DNA of 64,000 nucleotides from Eutreptiella sp. 'Long Island Sound 2002' (GCA_964036045.1 OZ038386.1:14295433-14359432); one strand, 5' to 3'; shown: positions 46,080 to 57,720, counted from the stretch's first letter. A program made the numbers and translations. Notes: generated by a model from the sequence alone, not told the origin.

Positions 46080-46236
46080 CGGTCGAATGGTAACGTAGCT
46101 GACTGCAGGCTTTTAGGTCGGCGGTTCGAATCCTGGTTGTCCGACTGTGGTCGGCGGTGCCGCCGCTATGGTGGGCCAAACGGGGTTCGCACCGCCGACC
46201 CAGAATTCTGCAATCAGCTGCATTACCATTTGGCCA
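46080..46236. repeat. Inverted pair of tRNA-like sequences
   Basis: Plus-strand copy at about 46084-46134: GAATGGTAACGTAGCTGACT, then GGTCGGCGGTTCGAATCC. The minus-strand copy at about 46181-46233 reads AAATGGTAATGCAGCTGATT, then GGTCGGCGGTGCGAACCC. Each has a D-arm-like and a T-arm-like part, and the plus copy has a perfect B box (GGTTCGAATCC). Anticodon and acceptor stems do not pair properly, so these are tRNA-derived, not working tRNA genes. Confidence 0.5.
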
Positions 46237-46507
46237 TTGCTTGCCCTTATGGTGGGTTTCCTCCCCACTGCTTGGAGCCGAGTCTGCCACTGACAAAAAA
46301 CCCAAACTGTGTGTTTCTGTTTGCTTGCCTGCTTGCCTGAATGACTTTCTGACCGCTGGTCTGGCTAACTAACTGATTGGCTGACTATCAGCCTCTATTC
46401 GAGGTGCACTGCCGAAGGCAATAGAATTTTTTTCGTGATATTTTTTTGGGCTGCACATCCAAAGTTGTGTCCTTGCCCCCAATGCAGCCACTTTTGATTT
46501 TGACCCC

Positions 46508-47150
46508 TTTGCTAAGGACCCCCGAGAACGTAGGGGTGACGTAGCAATTCCGCCCACTTGTGGGCCCCCGAGAAGGCAGGGGTGAGGTAGCCAATTCTGA
46601 TTCTATCCCCACTTTTGGGGACCCCCGAGAATGCAGGGGTTACGTAGCAATTCCGCCCACTTGTGGGCCCCCGAGAAGGGTGAGGCAATCACTTTTGATT
46701 TTCTCCCCTTTGTTGGGGACCCCGAGAATACACGGGTGACGTCGCAATGCCGCCCACTTTTGGGCCCCTGAGAAGGCAAGGCTGAGGTAGCCACTTCTGA
46801 TTTTCTCCCCTTTGTTGGGGACCCCTGAGAATGCAGGGGTGGCGCAGCAAAAAGTTCCGCCCACTTGTGGGCCCCCGAGAAGGCAGGGGTGAGGTAGCCA
46901 ATTCTGATATTCTCCCCACGCTTGGCGTCGGGGACCCCCGAGAACGCAGGGGTGACATAGCAATTCCGGGAGGGGTGACATAGCCATTCCACCCCCCCGA
47001 GAAGGCAGGGGTGAGGCAGCCATTCTGATTTTCTCCCCGTGCTTGGCGTTGGGGACCCCCGAGAATGCAAGGGTGACGTAGCAATTCCGCCCAGCAATTC
47101 CGCCCAATTGTGGGCCCCCGAGAAGGTAGGGGTGAGGCAGCCAATTCTGA
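46508..47150. repeat. Bipartite minisatellite, about six units of about 110 bp
   Basis: Two half-units alternate: GGGACCCCCGAGAA(T/C)GCAGG followed by GTGACGTAGCAATTCCGCCC, and GGGCCCCCGAGAAGGCAGGG followed by TGAGGTAGCC and TTCTGATT. About twelve half-units can be counted. Open frames of 150-200 codons on the minus strand here are a by-product of the repeat. Confidence 0.9.
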
Positions 47151-47509
47151 TGAGGATGCAGTCACGGTTGGGGCTATCTTTCTTGCAGTAGTGACCTTCA
47201 TATGGGGCTCGCAACGGACGTGTTCCGTGGGCACGTTTAGTTTTTCATGGTGCACCGTTGACAGTGCATGGGTTTATGGTACCTTTAAGGAGGCGGAACC
47301 TTTAAGGAGGCGCTTGCAACACGACATGCCATCCCCGTGACAGGTCAATTTTTGCCCTTTGTCGCAATGATCAGTGATCGGACCTTGTTGCCGTGGACGG
47401 GACAGTTTGGTCTGGAATGTGCGTTTCAGAATGGGCATGTGGTTTTTTTTTTATGCCCAAATGGATGCCTCATTCCATTGGGCACCTTGTCTGTCTTTGT
47501 GAAAACTGC

Positions 47510-48338
47510 ATAGGTGCCAGATTGTCCTCAGTTGTGTGCAGAGCTGTACGGTGGTGTGGCACATACTAGTGTGCGGCCCGTGGAAGCAACCAAATTTTGT
47601 TTGTTTTGTGGAGTGGCCATTGCTTTGGCAAGTATGCGCAATCATGTGGGAGTGCACTTGTAGAAGGGAGAGGTGGTAACGGAACCAAGGATGCGTGGTG
47701 ACGCCGAACCTTGCGGTTTCTGTGGTCGCAGTACAGGCACGTACACCACAAGTATTGTGCGCTTGAAAATCAGTAGCACATGCCGTTGTGTGTTCCCATT
47801 GAAGCACATAGTGGCCATGCGCAAACAAGAAAACATGCCCCGTGAACGTCCTATTCCCGGGTGCAGTGCCACCCCGTGGATTTTGAACATCAAAACTCAC
47901 TTGGCACGTTTGCACCAAACTCCGTTGATTTGACGGAATGGGTTGTAGTTAGCCAGGATGATGCGGACCAAAAAAATCCCCATGTTGATGAAGCCCAAGG
48001 TGGCACAGGCGGTTGATAATGAGGGTGCATCTTTGTGTGAAGCCTCTCTTGGCCGCTCGGATTGGGAGTGAAAGCCAGAGGAGGATGCAAGCTCTGCGGA
48101 ATCTGGGTCTTCAGCAGATCAGGATTCGTCCAGCGGCAACAAGAGTTCCGCATCTTCCGAAGATGGTAATAGCTCCTCTTCTTCCTCATCTTCTTCCTCT
48201 TCTACCTCTTCTTCCGGGGTGGAAGTTCTCCCCAAAAAGAAAGCTGTTCCCGGCAAGGGCACAAAGTGGCCCATCATCACTCCCAAGCAAAGTGCTAAGA
48301 AGCGACGCACGGTGAAGACGCCAGGGCGCAAGAAGTAG
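47510..48338 (+). pseudogene. Decayed gene with zinc-binding modules and Ser-rich basic tail
   Basis: Three frames must be combined. First FCLFCGVAIALASMRNHVGV then His (C2H2-like), an in-frame stop, then CGFCGRSTG...CRC and CSATPWILNIKTHLARLH. After a frame change come DLTEWVVVSQDDADQKN and an acidic region, a TGA at 48069, and a tail with EDASSAESGSS, a poly-Ser run and KQSAKKRRTVKTPGRKK before TAG (48336-48338). The order zinc modules, acidic, Ser-rich, basic is protein-like, but frameshifts and stops show decay. Intronic location and decay suggest a mobile-element protein. Family not recognised. Confidence 0.45.
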
Positions 48339-49288
48339 GCGGAGCTACACGCACACACACGACACAAACTGATACCTCCCACCTCCTTGCTCCCTCTCCT
48401 TCCCCTGTAGTAGCATGCACAGTAGGACTAGAAGCCCCACACAATGGCGCAGGGAGGGAGGCTTGGCCCGCCATAGCCTTAAGGGCCTCCTGAGTTGCGT
48501 CGGCCAACCGATATAGTCCTACACACACCCCTTCTGGTATGCCCTCCCCTTGATGCATTTCTCACCCCATGGTGTATTTCTAACCCCATGGTGCATTCCG
48601 AACCCCATGACCACCCTTGATGTGTTTCAACCCCCGTGCTCCAATTCTAACCCCATGGTGTATTTCGAACCCCATGACCGCCTCGGAGACCCACAGTCCC
48701 GAGGTTTCTGGTACCCATGGCCGGAAATACCCAAGCCGATGAAACCCTACCATAGACTTTGGTAGGGGCGGTGCGAATTGTCGGATCACACCTGGGCCGC
48801 ATACCCAATTGTTCAGAGGTGCCCAACACTATGTATTTCATTTCATGTGGGGTTGTGGGGGGGGATTTGGGGGGCTGGGGTGCCCTTCCCGCGGACAATA
48901 CCCCCGCGCAGCGAAAAACCCCCTTAAACCCCCCCCCCCTTTTAAATTTGGCTTTGGGGGGATTTTTAAGCAGGGTATCCAAATTCCGAGAACCTCCCCC
49001 CCCCTGCTCATTTCTCTTGCCGGACGCGTGGTGGTGTGTCTGCCCCTCCTCAGTGCCTCTTGGTGAATCGATTCCAGTCAGCGGCTGGTGGACGGCTGTG
49101 TTAAACTGGGTCAGCCTGCCGGAGGCTCAGCCTGCCGGAGGCTCTGTCCAGCCCGCTCTGTTTCTGCTGGCCAGGGCCTCTGCATATCTGGTCTGTTACC
49201 AAAACTTCAACCAGTGCAACCATTGCCCTGTTGCTCGTGTGTGTGTGCGCGCTCGTATGTCTGCATGACACGGCGGGCGTGTTTGCAG

Positions 49289-49627
49289 GAGGATCTTCAC
49301 CCGGCGCTCAAGCAGATCGAGGTCACGCCGCGGCGTACGACCAGTACTGTGCTTAGTGATCCCGCTCCCAGTTTCGATATTGAGCCCCCCGAAGAAGAAG
49401 AAGAAGAAGAAGAAGAAGACCACGAAGAGTCGATCGACTTCGCACAACTTTTTGGGCTGACGGAGGAGCAGACAATCAGCACAGACATGGAGTGGCTGGG
49501 ATTGTGGGGGAAGGACGACGAGAGGGTACCACTCATGAAAGCGCGGTACGCGAAGCCCTTCACGAAGCCTCCGACTCCTGGCGAAGGCATGAGATTGCTG
49601 TTCCGGACGGCCTGGGCCAAGAGCAAG
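49289..49627 (+). CDS. Exon B5 of the alternating repeat gene, with poly-Glu
   Basis: One hundred thirteen codons after GTGTTTGCAG, starting EDLHPALKQIE. The long linker contains nine consecutive GAA codons (49391-49417, poly-Glu) and further acidic residues. The core has STDMEWLGLWGKDD, KARYAKPF, PTPGEG and LLFRTAW, and ends AKSK at donor GTGTGC. The 2354-nt intron after it holds a poly-C-associated repeat, an open frame at 50874 and several C/G tracts. Confidence 0.88.
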
Positions 49628-49714
49628 GTGTGCATGGCCTGGGTCTCAGGATTTGTGGCCGTCGTTGGCACGAGGGCGAGGGCTCAGCTGCGGGTAACAC
49701 CCCCAAACCCCAAC

Positions 49715-49872
49715 AGGCAGAAGCAGCTCTTGTGAGCAGAGGGACGACTGTCCCACTCTCACATACCAGAACTACTTGTCCCCGGTGGCTTGGGACAGCA
49801 ATGTAAACAATTTCCTCCTGAAAAACTCAAAACAGTGCGTCTACCCGTCAGCCCTCCCTTTACACCCCCCAT
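49715..49872 (+). repeat. Poly-C-associated dispersed family, copy in B5-A5 intron
   Basis: GGCAGAAGCAGCTCTTGTGAGCAGAGGGAC, ACTGTCCCACTCTCA and CCGGTGGCTTGGGACA match the copy at 25076. It ends CTTTACACCCCCC, a shortened version of the C-tract end. Confidence 0.6.
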
Positions 49873-50873
49873 ATCCACACCAGCAAGCCTACTCTACGGC
49901 GCGCACAGACTCCCGAAAAGCCTTTGAAAAGGGCCGGTTGACTGTGCAGTACAACCAGTGTCCAGTGCCAAGTGTTTTGCATGACATGCTTTTGTTGATC
50001 TCGGTCATCTGGGGGGCGTGTGTGCGTGGGCGCGCGCGTGTGTGCGTGCATGCCTGTGCGTGTGCGTTGGTTGGGGTTTGTGGCAGGGTATCAATAGGTG
50101 AAAACAGCCCCAAACCATATCTCTCGGGGATGCTGAGAATTGCGCCAACCCGGTGGGTTTTTGGGGGTTGGTGCCATTGTTGCCTCATTTCACTGAGTGT
50201 TCCGGATGTATGGGTATGTGGGCTATATTCGGAAAGCCCTTGAAAAGGGCTATTCTGAACATCCGGGTCTGCATGCTGTACTGACGGTATGTTTGGTATT
50301 TTCGTCCTTTTTGGACAGTGCCTGTGTTGCTTTCTGCCTGTTTTTGTCAACAGGCAGCCATGTCCACATAACAATTCATGCAACATGCTGTTGCATCCCC
50401 AGATGCACCTCAGAAACCTCTGGTTCAGAAAAGAGCATGCTCTGGCGGTGCAAACTGGGTGTAGGTTACGGTCGGATGTCCCCGAGCACAGCAAAAAGGC
50501 CTTGTACAGCCGGTTCACAGCAACCTGCATGCACCCACAAAGAACACCAGATTCTGACGACCACAGAGGCTGCTTCTTTTGCAAGCCAATTTTGGGATCG
50601 TAAAGTCCACCCCGCCACCCCCCCCCCCCCTCAGGGCGTTGCTTTAATTTTCATTCCGGTAGGGGGGGGGGCACCCGTCCTCCCTGGACCCCCTCCCTCC
50701 CTCCCTTGGACCCCCTCCCCCCCTCCCCCCTCCGCTCTAATTCACCTGAGAATCACGGTTCTCGGAACATTTTTTCGTTTGGGCCAGTTTTTTCCTCCCG
50801 CGCCTTCGGCGCACCTATAGCAGGGTTCTTTGGTCACTCCACTGTGTCCTTTCTTCCCTCTGTTGCAGACACC

Positions 50874-51083
50874 ATGTCCCAGCGTCCCATAAGTGCGTTC
50901 TTGAGCACCCCGGTCCAACCGTGTCCCCGCGCAAAACGCAACGACGTTGTAAACGCGATTCTCTATTTTCGCTTCCAAGATAGATGTACTGGGAAGAAAA
51001 GGCAAGAGGCATACAATGTGGCACAGAAAGCATGTTCCACACTTTTTCTGAAGACTCCATTATGTGTCTGCCCCAAGCAGTGA
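50874..51083 (+). CDS. Hypothetical short frame with a PIP-box-like start
   Basis: ATG in a good context (ACACCATGT) opens MSQRPISAFLSTPVQP, then RAKRNDVVNAILYF and KKRQEAYNVAQKA, with a stop at 51081. QRPISAFL approximates the PCNA-interacting QxxIxxF pattern. A Ser/Asp/Glu-rich frame (SDSSGSSSSSEEDD) continues in another phase to 51183, suggesting a frameshift or small intron. It lies within the B5-A5 intron and may be a mobile-element remnant. Confidence 0.27.
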   Translation: MSQRPISAFLSTPVQPCPRAKRNDVVNAILYFRFQDRCTGKKRQEAYNVAQKACSTLFLKTPLCVCPKQ

Positions 51084-51981
51084 CTCGCCATCCAACTCAG
51101 ATTCTTCTGGTTCCTCTTCCAGTTCAGAAGAAGATGACATCAGTGTTGGTGAGCCCAGCTCAGGTGAGTCCAAATCTGATTGATCTTCGGCAAACAATTT
51201 GATGACAAGGAGCATTCCACTGTGTTTCCTGTTTGTGTTGCCTGGTGGTGTTTAGGTGAGGGCACAATTTTTGGACCCAAAAAGATGATTTGAGTACCTG
51301 TGTTCAGATATTATGACAAATGTATAGCTGAATGGGTCAATGTGGTGCATTTTTGCAATTCCTGGTTGATATGGTTCATTCCGGCAGGGGGGGGGGGGCA
51401 CCCCCCCCCCCCTGGACCCCCTCCCTCCCTCCTCTGGACCACCTCCCCCCCCTCCCCCCTCCGCTCAAGCAAAGCCCCCCCCCCCCCCCCTAAACCCATA
51501 CATTTCTGAAACGGCCTTTTCTCACAGATTTCAAAAAGTATACACATACCCTCCCCCCAAGGAACAAACTTTTGGCGCATCGGAACCCAGAAAAGTGCCA
51601 AACCCCAGGGTGTTGGCTCATAATGAATGTCCCTGAGAGATGTGTTGGAGGATCCCAAGTGATTTAGGAACAACTTTGTGAACAAGTCATTTTTTGCATT
51701 GTGATGGAGATGGGCTGGTTTTCACACCCACGACACAAGCGACTGGGGGGGGGGGGGCGCTTGATGCGCGCGCGTGGCACCGATTAGGACAACTGGAGGT
51801 CAACCCAAAAGAGCGGACTGGAATGTGTGCAACAACGGGCAATACTGGTCATTCCCAGCATCACCACCTCCAAAGGTGGGTGAGGCGCAAGTGACCCCCC
51901 GCTCTCCTCCCTAGCTCCACGTGCCTGACCTGTCCCCTGGGTATTGCATGTTCCACCGAGCCTCCGATGGCCATTTGACAG

Positions 51982-52083
51982 GGCATCGAAGGGCTCAAAA
52001 CCGTGTTCGGCATCGCTTGCACGGAGCACCTGGATTTCCCCGAGATTGCTACCCGTCTGCTTGAGGTTCCAGATGAGGACCAG
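51982..52083 (+). CDS. Exon A5 of the alternating repeat gene
   Basis: Thirty-four codons from ATTTGACAG to donor GTTTGT. Reads GIEGLKTVFGIACTEH, then LDFPEIATRLLEVPDEDQ. Close to consensus. A 485-nt intron follows, with a stretch of ATGTTGATG-type repeats (about 52180-52300) that reads as Val/Asp-rich codons but has no other coding sign. Confidence 0.88.
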
Positions 52084-52568
52084 GTTTGTCCGCTGTTGCT
52101 GTGAACTGTAGAGCGTCGGTTTGTGTGTGTCATCTTGATGGATGTGTCCTGTGTGTGGATGCCTTTGTGTGTGGACGGCGATGCTCATGTTGGTGCTCAT
52201 GTTGACGTTGATGCCAATGGTGAAGCCAATGCTGATGTTGATCTCAATGCCAACATTGATGGGCTGGTTGATTACGATGATGATGCTGCTGCTGCGGATG
52301 TTCATTGTTTTTGGTGTTGCGCAATGCTGACAGTAGGACTCCCACTGCCTGCGCCATTCAGAAGACAGTAATATGGACAACAGCAATAACACTGAAACTG
52401 TCAGGAACAGCAAACGTGCGAAAGCATCGCCAACATGACTATGGCAGTGAAGGTTCGTGCCCGCGTCCGCATCAACGCGCCACAAGCACGACATCAATGC
52501 CAGCACAGCAGCGGTCCTGCGCGTGTTCACGGTGGTGCTGGATGTGTGTCGCGCCTCCTGCTTCACAG

Positions 52569-52808
52569 ACGGAGGATGAACACCACCCGGCGCTGATGGA
52601 GATGCTCCCAAGCACTGAGAAGGTGTATGGGACGCAGGAGCAGGCCATCAGCCGCGATATGGACCGGCTGGGGCTGTGGGGCAAGGACGTGGACAACATC
52701 CCGTACGTGCGCGTGCGATACATGCTGCCCTACGTCCAGCCGTCCACCCCGGGGGACGCCTTCAGAATACTGTTCCGCACGGCGTGGGCAGACCGTGCCG
52801 TCCGTGAG
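52569..52808 (+). CDS. Exon B6 of the alternating repeat gene
   Basis: Eighty codons after CTTCACAG, starting TEDEHHPALMEM, with a short linker. The core has SRDMDRLGLWGKDV, RVRYMLPY, STPGDA and ILFRTAW, then ADRAVRE at donor GTCTGC. The 1389-nt intron holds a sequence near 52955-53060 with GGGTTCATATCCC, a possible B box, and a (GCGC/CACA)-rich tract near 53570-53630. Confidence 0.9.
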
Positions 52809-54197
52809 GTCTGCATTATTGACGCTTTGAATTAGTCAGTCAGTGAGTTTGCACGGAGTTAACACGCCCTTGAGCCCCGTAAGTTCGTTGTTCTGGTCGC
52901 TGAGTGACCGTGGGCCTCGGTGGTCATTTCGGGACCATGGCTGTTCTTCGTGGAGCGTACTGTTAGCGCCGTGGGAAGTCTCAAGAAGCCCCACCACCTT
53001 ATTAGGAAGACCCGGGTTCATATCCCAGCTTCAGCACCGTTTGGCAGGGAGAGGCTCGGATGCCTCACGGTTGTTTTTCCGTAATGAGGGAGCCCCTTGG
53101 TGTGGACCTGCGCAAACTGGACCCTCAGCCGACCTTTTCCTCGGGCTGCGTCCGCTCAATTGAGCCGACCTTTGCCTGTTCACGATGGAAAACTGCTGCG
53201 CAAATTTGCCTATATGACATTTTTCGAGACAACAGTTTTTCCACACTGAATTCCCCACTCTGTGCCTGTGCGTTGAGCGACCTGGGCCCTCAAGGTCCTA
53301 TCAATGTCCCACCCGTCTGCAGTTGGGATGCATGCCGCACGTGCCCCCCTGCCTGTGTCCTCTGTTCACCGGTGGTGTGGATCCCACGCTGCTGCCACAG
53401 CACAACTGACAGATGCAGCCCTAAGTTCTAAGGCGCCAGGGTGCGCTTGGTGGCCCTGCCACCCGGAAGGGCCAAACAATCGCTCGCTGGTGCCTGGCGA
53501 GCGCCCCGTCCAATCCCCCGCACAAGGCGTCCACTTGCGGCAAGGCCTGTTGGGAACACACGTACGCACACAGACGCGCGCGCGCGCGCACCCACGCCCA
53601 CGCACACGTGCACGCACGCGCACACACAAGGAGTTCAGACGCATGATATGGCATTTGTCTGGTGTGGAAGTACTGGCAGAGAATGTGGTCAAGAATGTTT
53701 CTGTGCCCCCTCTGCTGAGCCATGGGAGGGCTTCTGCAAAAAGGACCCGGGGATTGGGCCTCTCTGGGATGAATTGCAAGCGCGCGGTGCATGAAGGATG
53801 TTTTTCTAAGGGTCCTTGCACCCGAGAGCAACCAACAAGCACAGAGTCCCACCCAAGGGGAGGTAGCTTGAGGGAGTCAGCTCTCTTCTGGGCCTGACAG
53901 CAGACGTTCATCACGCACTCTGTGCCAATGCAACTGCCGCCGGTATGGGGCAGGCTTCAGTCACCCAAGGACGAGGCCAAAGGATGAGGACAAGTTGGTT
54001 GCTCTCTGGGGTTCACTCCACGTCACAAAGATACGGAGCAGAATCGATCGGGTCATATTTCGTGACGCTTTGGAGAGGCTCTCAGCAGCACTGGCATTGG
54101 CACACGGCGGTAGCATTCTGGTATTTGTGTGCGACGGGTTGCCTGCCTGCCCACTGGCCCGAGTCTCACTCTATTTTTGGTTGATTGCTCTCAACAG

Positions 54198-54296
54198 AGT
54201 TACATGGGCATCAAAACGGTATTCGGAATCGCCTGCACTGAACATCTTGCGTGGCCTGGCATCGTTACCCGATTGCTGACCACAGACGAGGAACAG
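54198..54296 (+). CDS. Exon A6 of the alternating repeat gene
   Basis: Thirty-three codons from CTCAACAG to donor GTGTGC. Reads SYMGIKTVFGIACTEH, then LAWPGIVTRLLTTDEEQ. Trp and Gly replace the usual Phe and Glu in FPEI. A 128-nt intron leads to B7. Confidence 0.9.
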
Positions 54297-54424
54297 GTGT
54301 GCATGTTCTTGCGTCTGGTCCTCTTTTCCTGAGTTTGAAATTGTTTGCTGCTGGTGTTACGTCCGCACCCATCCCGTTGCACACGTGCGAACGTCTTTGG
54401 GACACACTCCCTCTACTTTTGCAG

Positions 54425-54772
54425 GATATGCATCCGGCCCTGAAGTCCCTCGTCGCAGTGCCTGCGAGGCGGGTCCACATCCGCTACATGGATTCCACAG
54501 ACGAAGAGGTAGAGCCTCGGCCAATGCACGAGCCCCAGGTCCGAACGACCCCCCCAGTGCTCATGAGCCCCAACAGCCGCCGGCAGATGATGGAGCACGC
54601 CATCAGCGTTGACATGGAGTGGCTGGGGCTGTGGGGCAAGGATCTGAAGCGGATCCCGTACATAAGGGCACGATATGAGATGCCCTTTGAAAGGCCCAGT
54701 ACCCCGGGCAACGGGTTTCGGACACTGTTCCGCGCCGCGTGGAGGGACGCCGGAGACCGGGCCGCACGGAAG
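54425..54772 (+). CDS. Exon B7 of the alternating repeat gene
   Basis: One hundred sixteen codons after CTTTTGCAG, starting DMHPALKSL. The linker is long and mixed, with MDSTDEEVEPRP and a Pro/Ser segment. The core has SVDMEWLGLWGKDL, RARYEMPF, STPGNG and LFRAAW, then DAGDRAARK at donor GTCTGT (two extra residues). The 1630-nt intron starts with two long G tracts near 54805-54834 and has a C tract near 55917. Confidence 0.9.
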
Positions 54773-56402
54773 GTCTGTGCAGTGCTGCTGGGGGGCATGT
54801 TGCGGGGGGGGGGGGGGGGGAGGGGGGGGGGGGGGGCAATGGGGTTGGGTTGCTCTTGATGTGGGCCCAGGGGACGGGACTTCTTTGGGGGGGGGGCGGA
54901 TCTGGTTCCACTGATTTGGGGCTCAGGTCCATGTTGCATTCCCAAACGACGATTTAACTTTTTTTTTTGCCACCACCGAGACAGGGGGGGGTGGCACTCT
55001 CACTGTCCGGGTCACTTCGGTCAGCGAAGGGAGGGTCCGTTGGCGGGGGGCGGGGGGCGGGGGGCAGGGGGTTGGGGGTCCTAGTAGGGGCAGGTTACAT
55101 GTACCAGACAACCGAATGGGGGCGGGGTACATATAGAGTGGGAGTGGGTGTGTTGGCTATTTTTCGAATACAGCGGTGAATCTGTTGGCGGCTCGGGACG
55201 TTGTTGCACAAGTACGGCTTGATCAGAATGTGTAAGGTCTGCGTCTGCAAGCGACCATCTGTGTTAACCACCACACAGGACGGGCCCCTCTGGGGCTAAG
55301 ACAAGAGCAAAGAACTGTCCACGCATGGTACACTGCTTTATTGACTGAGCATGCAAATCAAACTAACCGGGGATGCAGCACCGTTTGCGTTGCTGTGGGG
55401 GGCATTGCTATGCATTGCTTCGCCCTCATGTGCATCGCGGTGGTGTGCCCCACCGGGTACACCGTTGTGGGATCATGCACAGTCCATCCCCAGCAGAAGA
55501 GGGGTCGTCTCAAAAAAATCGTGGCAACAAATTCGGGTGATTCGCGGAGGATTTGCCTGATCCCGTCAGGAATGGCCCCCTTCTGGTCCGAGGGGCAACA
55601 CCCCCTTCACACGGGGTTTGCTGAGGTGTGGCCTGATGCTGATCATTGGCAAATAGACCAGCGGCACGGCAGCTGATCCTGCTGCGCCACTGATGGACTG
55701 GCACCTCCTGGCCCCGAGTGGACGTGATGCAGCCATCCCGTTGTTGTGCCAGGCGAAGTGGCCTTTTCACGGGCGTAAGACAGTGGGCGGGCGGGCTAAT
55801 TTATCAAAGAGTGGCGCGACCACCAACGGCACGAGGAAATTCATTCAGCCGGGAACCGCATCACAGTGCAAAGGATTTGCCACTCGTATGCCTGCATCTG
55901 CACGCGATACATGTGACCCCCCCCCCCCCCGGTTTTCGTCTGGTTGTCTGGTAAATATAAACCCCCTTGTCGGTGTTGTCTAACCAATTTTTGTGACTGC
56001 ACCGGCACTTGAAACAGATCATCTACGCACCCCGGCTGAACCTGCAGTCACTCTGTATAGTCACGCAGTGCAGTCCCTCTGTAAGGTCATTTTGCCAGAC
56101 CCCAGTACCATGCAAGAGCCAGTTCAAGGCAAAAGGTGCCCGTGAGCGTCCCAGAGAAAGGCACACAATGCAATTGCACAGCACCCTCTATTTTCTAAGC
56201 CTTGAACCTGCGCTGCAAAGCCGTGTGATTGATCCATTGGTCAGTGCGCAAGCGTAGTTTTGCATTTGCCCATATCTCGGGGGTGGGAGGTTGAGGTCCG
56301 CAATTTTCCGCAATTTTTCCGCAATTGGATTCGACCCCCCAGACCGCAATCCCCCCCCCCCCCCGATATCTGTTGCGTTGACTTGTATTTTCATGTACAC
56401 AG

Positions 56403-56504
56403 ACTCTCGTGGGGCTCAAGCACGTATTCGGAATGGCCTGTACCAAGCACCTGCCGCTACGTGACATGTGCACCCATTTACTAATGGCACTGGAGGAAGA
56501 GGAG
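56403..56504 (+). CDS. Exon A7 of the alternating repeat gene (most diverged A)
   Basis: Thirty-four codons from TGTACACAG to donor GTCTGC. Reads TLVGLKHVFGMACTKH, then LPLRDMCTHLLMALEEEE. CTEH is CTKH and FPEIVTRLL is LRDMCTHLL. The 760-nt intron after it contains short imperfect GAGGTTGGG(C/G)TTGGG-type repeats near 56560-56620. Confidence 0.85.
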
Positions 56505-57264
56505 GTCTGCTCAGTGTTGGTGTTGTGTTTGAACATGGAATTGGCTTCGGGATTGGGTCGGGGTTGAGGTTGGGGCTGCGCTTGAGTTTGAGGTGAGGTT
56601 GGGCTTGGGCTTGGGCTGGGCCCCGCTTTAGCGGTTGAGGGGGAACCGCCGGCGTTTGGTGGGCAATCGACAACTGTTGGTGGCGGACCACCGGCAGCTG
56701 ACGTCCCAAATGCCGTGGACCCGAGCTGCTTCCTTTGGTTTTGTCAGTGGTAGTCCTGCGGTGGCTTTGTGCTTTTGGGATCCTGGTTCATAGGCAGGAT
56801 TGAGCTGGGCAAGGGAGGGCGACTACTGGGGGGCAGTCCCCCTCCCCGACGAGTCCTATTCGCACCAGAGCCACAGGAACGAAGCAAAGGCCATGCAGGC
56901 CCTGGCCACGAGACACGACCAGACACAAAACAGTCGTGGCCAGTGAATTTACAGTGCTCACTCGATGAGCGAGGCACTGACTGCCCACCAGAGTGTAGCA
57001 TGGCGTCATGCTGGCCTTCTTGGGCACAAAGAACATCCCATACTCAAACCGCAACCCACGTCCCACACCGCTCCCCTATCCCCTCTTCAGGGGTGTGGAC
57101 TTACTGGATCGCCTGCCCCCGAGTTTTGTCAGTGCCGGACATCCACGTGGAACACCGCGTTTCCACCTCAACACCAGTGAACCAGAGGCTGCACACACAG
57201 GGCTTTTCATTTGTGGCTTTGCCCCCTGCCCTTGCCACTGTCATTTGCAATGTCCGCTATGCAG

Positions 57265-57546
57265 GAACACCCGGCGCTGAAGCGCGTAGAACCCGAGCCC
57301 GAGCCAACGGAGTCCCTGTTTGTGGGGATGCTGAAGGCGCACTCATTCCATGAGCCAGTGCACGTGACGCCCGACCAGGCCATCAGCCAGGACATGGATC
57401 GGCTGGGGCTCTGGGGGAAGGACGTGGATGACATCATGGGCATGGCCGCGCGGTACGCGATTCCCTTCGGACGGCCTTGCACTCCGGGTGAGGGGGTGCG
57501 ACTGCTTTTCCGCACTGCCTGGGCTGAGGATCGTTCCGTCCGCAAG
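57265..57546 (+). CDS. Exon B8 of the alternating repeat gene
   Basis: Ninety-four codons after CGCTATGCAG, starting EHPALKRVEPEPEPTE. The core has SQDMDRLGLWGKDV, AARYAIPF, CTPGEG and LLFRTAW, then AEDRSVRK at donor GTACGG. The following 247-nt intron is half filled by a pentanucleotide array. Confidence 0.9.
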
Positions 57547-57595
57547 GTACGGGTCCCCTCTTAGGGACTTAGATTGGCGTCACTGGCACTGTATT

Positions 57596-57720
57596 GTGTT
57601 GTGTTGTGTTGTGTTGTGTTGTGTTGTGTTGTGTTGTGTTGTGTTGTGTTGTGTTGTGTTGTGTTGTGTTGTGTTGTGTTGTGTTGTGTTGTGTTGTGTT
57701 GTGTTGTGTTGTGTTGTGTT
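57596..57720. repeat. (GTGTT)25 pentanucleotide array
   Basis: Twenty-five perfect GTGTT units, 125 of the 247 nt of the B8-A8 intron, starting 49 nt after the donor and ending 73 nt before exon A8. Confidence 0.98.

Noticed and set aside
46603-47255. Minus-strand frames of about 150-200 codons
   Set aside because: Product of a minisatellite whose unit is open in several frames.
53570-53635. Promoter-like GC/CA alternating tract
   Set aside because: Simple (CG)n/(CA)n sequence in an intron with no other promoter sign.
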